Source of the DNA: Paenibacillus massiliensis 2301065 = DSM 16942
GTDB lineage: Bacteria > Bacillota > Bacilli > Paenibacillales > Paenibacillaceae
Assembly (NCBI RefSeq): GCF_000377505.1
Contig: NZ_KB898190.1
Span: 186,001-250,000, forward strand
DNA: 64,000 nt
Direction of reading: 5' to 3'
Shown one piece after another: positions 59,765-64,000 of this stretch. Every line of letters begins with the position of its first letter. The first letter of the stretch is position 1. Both the position numbers and the translations under genes were made by a program. Below the pieces are notes generated by a model. The model was not told the origin of the DNA. It was given only the letters and a program-made list of their open reading frames with translations, and did no database searches.

Positions 59765-60109
59765 TTACAGAGTCATCGCTCCATGCACCTCTGATGCCCG
59801 ATCCAGAAATTGTTCAATTTCTTCTCTGGATTTGCGCAGCCTGTTCACCAGACGAACGAGCTCTTGGCCGTTGCTAAAAGCGATGAAGCTTGGAATCCCC
59901 AGCACATTATGTGCTTCACTGATTCCTTCCGTATGCTCTACATCCACTTCAATCAAAGTGAGCTGATTCGCATATTTTTCCTCCACCTCAGGCATGAAGG
60001 GATCTATGAATTTACAATCACCGCACCAGTCGGCTTTGAACACAGCTACAGTTAGACCGGGCTTCTGAATTAATTCATCAAATTGGTCCTTGTTACTTAC
60101 TTTTAGCAT
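59765..60109 (-). CDS. Thioredoxin-family protein (WCGDC active site)
   Basis: 114-residue thioredoxin-fold protein. The active site is FKADWCGDCKFIDPF, with GDC instead of the GPC of TrxA, and the cis-Pro is in LGIPSFIAFSNG. The variant active site is typical of YtpP-like Bacillales thioredoxins. No signal peptide. The start at ATG 60109 (MLKVSNKDQF) follows GGTGG; an ATG twelve bases upstream is possible. It is a single gene and distinct from the trxA at 26183. A redox role is likely, partner unknown. Confidence 0.87.
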   Translation of the reverse strand: MLKVSNKDQFDELIQKPGLTVAVFKADWCGDCKFIDPFMPEVEEKYANQLTLIEVDVEHTEGISEAHNVLGIPSFIAFSNGQELVRLVNRLRKSREEIEQFLDRASEVHGAMTL

Positions 60110-60440
60110 GAGATATTCCACCTTTCAGTTCAATTGAGCATTTCCTAGGGAACAATAATTCTGTGGACATTAATCCTACGGGCAATAGCTCTGCCTTCTG
60201 CATGCATCATGTAGCGTGGCTACCTACTTGCTGGTATCAACTACCAATAACCCTCATTATTATTGTACCCGTAATTATACAATTTGCACAGCGCTCGCAC
60301 ATTCTCATCTAAAAGTTCATACAGGTTCTTGCTGTCAGGGTTAATCAGGGTCAAACAAGCCATACTTAGAATAACATGATCTCAGTGCCGGCTGATGTTA
60401 ACCACTCCAATCCAGGCCAGGCAGGAAAGGAAGGATCAAT
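60110..60440. other. Divergent intergenic region
   Basis: About 330 bases between the thioredoxin-like gene and the DUF2515 gene. It must hold both promoters, but I see no convincing -35/-10 pair, hairpin or riboswitch core. Confidence 0.4.
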
Positions 60441-61730
60441 ATGTCGGATTGGCTCCACCAGATTGCTGTCGGATTCCGTGATACGCTTCGTCTTGCACGG
60501 ACCATCCCCCAAGCTCTTGAACACAAGTGGACGGGTTCTCAGGCGGCCTGGTCCGCATCACGCAGATTGCGCTTGCCCATCCGCCCTATCCCTTGGAACC
60601 ATGAAGCTGCCGAAGCCGCTTTGCAGGAGCTGGAGCTGTTCCTTCCCTACCTTGGCCGTAACATTCGCCATTGCTCTACCGAGCATACCTTGTGCCAGCA
60701 GGATCAAGAGGTGCTTGAGCTCATTCAACATGATACAGCGCAACATAATCGTAGCAATATTACACGCACCGCTGCTTATCTGGACTGTTATCAAGCCTAC
60801 CCTGAGCTGCATTGGGCACTACTAGCACATCTTGTCTCCCGTAACGGGGGGTATAACATGACAGATCTGAAAGGCGGACTGCTACAGGACCTGCTATCAG
60901 ATCAGGACCGAAGTTCTCTCTACCGATTGTTGGAACGCAGCAATGCGCTCATTTTCCAAGATGCCTATCCCCAGCTTCAGTTGTATGCACACAGCCGGCG
61001 ACTGGGACGGAGTTGCTTCCATCTGCTCCCTCACTTCCATATCTCTGCCTTCATGCATCCTTTCTGGGAACGCTTCTGGACGAAGCGCGATAGTGTCATG
61101 CTAAGCGTTGCTCTTATTATTAATGAGCAGTATTATATCGAGGGTCGAGTTATCCAGCATCCCTATTTCCAGAAACATGTTACCAGTACACTAGGGTTCA
61201 AAATGAATCAATGGCTGCAATTGAACCAAGTGCTCTTTCCCCTTGGGGTAAATGGTCACCTCGCCGGGCTTGTGCTGGAGCAATTCGGTAGCCTTAGCAA
61301 ACGGATTGCTTTCGGTAAGCAACTCTACGGCATGCTATTCGGTTACAAGCAAGTACTTGAACAGGTCACTGCCTTTGTTAATCAGGTCCCACATGAAGGC
61401 TCTCGAAGCGAATATTGGCCCGGATTATTCACCCCGCATAGGCAACAAGCGCTGCGCTCTCCTGTAGAGAGTGCAGCGCTTGTATCCTCGCAATGGTTAC
61501 CAGAAGGGCAGAGACTATATAGTCCCAAGCTTCATGAGGTGTGGACGGATACCACCTATGAGCCCATTCCGCATTATGACTGGTATCAACAACGGATGGT
61601 CATGAGTTACTTAACCAAACCTCGCAGGCCACTCTTGTTCGAGATCAGCCATGAGCATCGCTTCGGAATTCAGAAGCTCGCTTGGGCTCATGATGCCGAA
61701 GCGAATCTCACCTTGCCAACAAGCTTATAG
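60441..61730 (+). CDS. DUF2515 protein (YppC-like)
   Basis: 429-residue soluble protein of unknown function. Lines such as HNRSNITRTAAYLDCYQAYPELHWALLAHLVSRNGGYNMTDLKGGL (in two halves), LLERSNALIFQDAYPQLQLYAHS and VALIINEQYYIEGRVIQHPYF are those of the Bacillales DUF2515 family (B. subtilis YppC). The many conserved Asn, Arg, Tyr and Asp residues suggest an enzyme, but no known catalytic motif is visible. GGAAGGA precedes the ATG. Convergent with the flippase gene, whose stop codon is one base away. Distribution in spore-formers suggests a sporulation role, unproven. Confidence 0.8.
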   Translation: MSDWLHQIAVGFRDTLRLARTIPQALEHKWTGSQAAWSASRRLRLPIRPIPWNHEAAEAALQELELFLPYLGRNIRHCSTEHTLCQQDQEVLELIQHDTAQHNRSNITRTAAYLDCYQAYPELHWALLAHLVSRNGGYNMTDLKGGLLQDLLSDQDRSSLYRLLERSNALIFQDAYPQLQLYAHSRRLGRSCFHLLPHFHISAFMHPFWERFWTKRDSVMLSVALIINEQYYIEGRVIQHPYFQKHVTSTLGFKMNQWLQLNQVLFPLGVNGHLAGLVLEQFGSLSKRIAFGKQLYGMLFGYKQVLEQVTAFVNQVPHEGSRSEYWPGLFTPHRQQALRSPVESAALVSSQWLPEGQRLYSPKLHEVWTDTTYEPIPHYDWYQQRMVMSYLTKPRRPLLFEISHEHRFGIQKLAWAHDAEANLTLPTSL

Positions 61731-61731
61731 C

Positions 61732-63369
61732 CTACTCCCTGCCGGCCTCGGACTGAGCTTGTCCACGCTGCAGTCGCATCAACGGCCTGAGCAGCTTCTG
61801 GATAATCCGTGGATAGCCTGCAAGTTCTTCTCTGGTAATCACTCGCAGCAGAATCATCAGAACAACAAAGGCAAGTGCAACTGTTGCACCCGACACTCCG
61901 CAAGCCAAGAAGAAGACCAGACGCGAAGGCGTTGCTCCGAAGGGTAGCCGTGTTAATACATTCATACCATAGCCTGCAGCCGCTGATATGACGACCGTCA
62001 CGAGCAGGCCTGGCCATTTGCGTCCCAAAATAGAGAATGGAACGATGCCCTTGAGCACACGGATGTTAAGCAACGTAATGACCAGGAAGCACAGTGCAGT
62101 CGCGGCAATGATCCCGTACACATCGAACCAGATCGACAGAATCCAGCTTGCAGCGAGCTTCACTACCAGGCCGACCATGACATGAATGGTAGAGATATTG
62201 GGCTTGCCCATCCCGATGAGCATGGAATTACTGGTCATCATCGTAATCTGGAAAATGGTCCCCAAGGTCAAGGCGGCAATAATTCCGCTCCCGCTCAGGT
62301 CCTTGAATAGCAATCCATTAATGGAATAAGCTGCCGTAGTGAGTGCAATAACAATCGGCAGACCGCTCAAAATAGAAATACGCAATGCCAAGGTCATCTG
62401 ACCGCGCAGATGATCCATATCCTTGCGTGCAAAGGCTGCTGACACGACTGGAAGCAACGATTGGCTAAGGGCTATGGCAAGAATAGGCGGAATACCAGCT
62501 ACACTCTGAGCCTTGGCACCGAGTACAGCGAGTGCTCCAGTTGCACTGGCCTCGCCGATTTTGTCCACCAATAGCGTCTTCAAGATCGATGTATCAATAA
62601 AATATACAGCAGGTACTGCGAGTGAGGATAATACAATCGGGATCGACAGGGTAAAAATGTCCTTGTAGATCCGCAGTAATGGAATGGGTGCTCCCAATGC
62701 TTCACCTGTTCCGCTCTTTCGGTCCTCACGGCGCAGCTTGAAGGTGAAGTATAGCATAACCGCGAAGGCTCCAATGCTGCCAATCACCCCGCCGAAGGAT
62801 GCACCAGCAGCACTAAACTCTTCATTATAGCCTGCCTGCACCAGCATGTACCCTAACAGGATCGCTACCCCAACTCTGGCGAATTGTTCGACGATTTGCG
62901 AGATGCCGCCAGCCGTCATGTTGCCTCGTCCCTGAAAATAGCCACGCATCATGGCAATGGCCGGGAACAGCAGCAGGGCAGGTGCTAACGCACGTATGGC
63001 AAGTGCAGCCTCAGGCTGCTTGATGACATTGGTCGCATAATAGGGCGCTCCCACATATAGCAGTATCGTCATGATTATACCTGCGCCGACAGCAAAGAGC
63101 AGAGCCGCCTGATAGATTCTTGCGGCCTCATGCGGTCGATTCAAGGCATAGCGCTCCGACACCATTTTGCTTAAGGTGCTGGGAATACCCGCTGTCGCCA
63201 CGGTAAGCAGCATCAAATATACAGTGTTGGAGGCTGTGAATGCCACGTTACCGACATCTCCGAACATGTGCTCCAAGGGCACTCGTTGCACGAGGCCCAA
63301 GACTCTGGCCACCAGCGCTGCGGCAGCCAGAATCAATGTTCCTCTTATAAAGGATTCCTTCTTAGACAA
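61732..63369 (-). CDS. MOP-superfamily polysaccharide/lipid II flippase (SpoVB/MurJ-like)
   Basis: 545-residue membrane protein with 14 predicted helices. GTLILAAAALVARVLGLVQRVPLEHMFG at the N terminus and GIPSTLSKMVSERYAL, then AIMMRGYFQGRGNMTAGGISQIVEQ, are family lines shared by SpoVB, YtgP/MurJ and YkvU-type proteins, which flip lipid-linked sugars across the membrane. The substrate could be lipid II for cell wall or spore cortex; which paralogue it is cannot be settled by eye. It lies 20 bases after the DUF456 gene in the same direction, so they may be co-transcribed. Confidence 0.87.
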   Translation of the reverse strand: MSKKESFIRGTLILAAAALVARVLGLVQRVPLEHMFGDVGNVAFTASNTVYLMLLTVATAGIPSTLSKMVSERYALNRPHEAARIYQAALLFAVGAGIIMTILLYVGAPYYATNVIKQPEAALAIRALAPALLLFPAIAMMRGYFQGRGNMTAGGISQIVEQFARVGVAILLGYMLVQAGYNEEFSAAGASFGGVIGSIGAFAVMLYFTFKLRREDRKSGTGEALGAPIPLLRIYKDIFTLSIPIVLSSLAVPAVYFIDTSILKTLLVDKIGEASATGALAVLGAKAQSVAGIPPILAIALSQSLLPVVSAAFARKDMDHLRGQMTLALRISILSGLPIVIALTTAAYSINGLLFKDLSGSGIIAALTLGTIFQITMMTSNSMLIGMGKPNISTIHVMVGLVVKLAASWILSIWFDVYGIIAATALCFLVITLLNIRVLKGIVPFSILGRKWPGLLVTVVISAAAGYGMNVLTRLPFGATPSRLVFFLACGVSGATVALAFVVLMILLRVITREELAGYPRIIQKLLRPLMRLQRGQAQSEAGRE

Positions 63370-63389
63370 TAGTCGTACCTTCCTCGCGC

Positions 63390-63869
63390 TTAAAATATCC
63401 AGAACAGGAACAGGATAATCATAGCCAGTTGCAGAACAATCTTCATGACCGTGCTAGTAAACAGTCCTACAACCGAGCCGATTCCTACCTGAACGGCCTT
63501 CTCCAGCGACTGACGCTGCAGCAGTTCACCCAATACGGCGCCAATGAACGGTCCCAATACAAGTCCGAATGCCGGGATGACAAATGGACCCACAATAACC
63601 CCCACTGTGCTTAGGATGGTCGATAGTCGTGAACCGCCGAACTTCTTAACACCCCAAGCATTCACCACATAGTCAGCTACAAAAAGAATGACTACGATTA
63701 ACGTCTGGATGATCCAGAACCAGATCGTGTAATGCTCGAACGTAAAGAACCAGCCGTACACAAAAAAACCGAAATAAATGGCAAGTGCCCCTGGTAATAC
63801 CGGATACACCGCACCCAGCATGCCTATGGCAAATAAAGCAATAATCAGAATCCAGCCCAATACGTCCAT
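63390..63869 (-). CDS. DUF456 membrane protein
   Basis: 159-residue integral membrane protein with about five helices and small-residue-rich, repeat-like segments (VGVIVGPFVIPAFGLVLGPFIGAVLGELL) typical of DUF456 (B. subtilis YqgC). AGAGGAGG precedes the ATG. Function is unknown in the family. It precedes the flippase gene by 20 bases. Confidence 0.85.
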   Translation of the reverse strand: MDVLGWILIIALFAIGMLGAVYPVLPGALAIYFGFFVYGWFFTFEHYTIWFWIIQTLIVVILFVADYVVNAWGVKKFGGSRLSTILSTVGVIVGPFVIPAFGLVLGPFIGAVLGELLQRQSLEKAVQVGIGSVVGLFTSTVMKIVLQLAMIILFLFWIF

Positions 63870-63948
63870 ACAAGACCTCCTCTACTCCCAGCTCATGTAT
63901 AAGATAACTTATAGATGTATTGTAAGATCAATGTAAGATCAAAAACGA

Positions 63949-64000
63949 TTAGACGAGAATATACTTGCGGATTACCTCGACAATGCCATCATCATTATTA
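63949..64000 (-). CDS. 3' end of a probable Cof-type HAD phosphatase gene
   Basis: Only the last 17 codons are in the window: NNDDGIVEVIRKYILV and a TAA stop. The NxxDGV/I-VE line is the usual C terminus of Cof-type HAD-superfamily sugar-phosphate phosphatases. The piece is short, so the call rests on that line alone. A direct repeat TGTAAGATCA lies just downstream of the stop (63921-63941). Confidence 0.5.
   Translation of the reverse strand, partial: NNDDGIVEVIRKYILV

Noticed and set aside
1..64000. CRISPR arrays, tRNA or rRNA genes, prophage, origin of replication
   Set aside because: No regularly spaced repeats, no tRNA cloverleaf with GGTTCGAATCC-like T arm, no rRNA and no phage structural genes seen on either strand. 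The DnaA-box cluster at 33.3 kb lacks the dnaA-dnaN setting and an AT-rich unwinding region, so it is read as the sda control region.

Overview
The window comes from a low-to-mid GC, endospore-forming Firmicute and most resembles Paenibacillus. Evidence: Bacillales-type genes (ecsA, sda, dnaB/dnaI, ktr, yumB/yumC/yutJ/yuzB homologues, a YheC/D-type ATP-grasp gene), strong AAGGAGG-like ribosome binding sites, frequent TTG and GTG starts, a copper-amine-oxidase-like stalk-domain protein, and menaquinone genes of the futalosine type. Species is not determined. All family names come from motif recognition, not from searches.

Layout. 0-6 kb: 5' part of ecsA, a DEAD-box helicase, a short-chain dehydrogenase, cheX, then a LysR regulator with a PHP-type histidinol-phosphatase. 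6.5-8.1 kb: ECF sigma factor and overlapping DUF4179 anti-sigma gene. 8.1-9.9 kb: AT-rich insert with a decayed IS1595-type transposase and a DinB-like gene. 9.9-13.2 kb: GNAT, two metallophosphoesterases (one Tat-exported) and an AAC(3)-type acetyltransferase. 13.4-17.9 kb: sdhCAB with a divergent LysR gene. 18-19 kb: a broken immunity-like (DUF1629) gene. 19-21.1 kb: Ktr potassium uptake. 21.2-21.6 kb: three tandem copies of a ~114-bp non-coding repeat. 21.9-29.2 kb: CPBP protease, uvrC, trxA, dnaI, dnaB. 29.5-33.2 kb: hemQ, NDH-2, ferredoxin-NADP reductase, then sda preceded by a cluster of DnaA boxes. 33.4-38 kb: ATP-grasp spore-type gene, ppx and ppk, the latter with a Pho box. 38.3-41.3 kb: mqnB-mqnD and a stalk-domain protein. 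41.4-47.9 kb: a two-component/c-di-GMP locus (hybrid kinase, CheY-like regulator, Hpt-REC-GGDEF-REC protein) among unknown small genes. 48-52 kb: Fe-S assembly protein, mqnE, a second NDH-2-like gene, yuzB, NifU-like. 52-56 kb: SDR and metNIQ under a SAM-I riboswitch. 56-64 kb: secreted SGNH esterase, HEPN protein, ctaA, thioredoxin-like gene, DUF2515 gene, MOP-family flippase, DUF456 gene and the 3' end of a probable HAD phosphatase.

How it fits together. A large share of the window serves the menaquinone-linked respiratory chain: three futalosine-pathway genes, two NADH dehydrogenases, succinate dehydrogenase, heme synthesis (hemQ, ctaA) and Fe-S assembly. A second theme couples replication to sporulation (dnaB, dnaI, DnaA-box-controlled sda). 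Phosphate storage and sulfur-amino-acid import each carry a recognisable control element. No tRNA, rRNA, CRISPR array or complete mobile element was seen.
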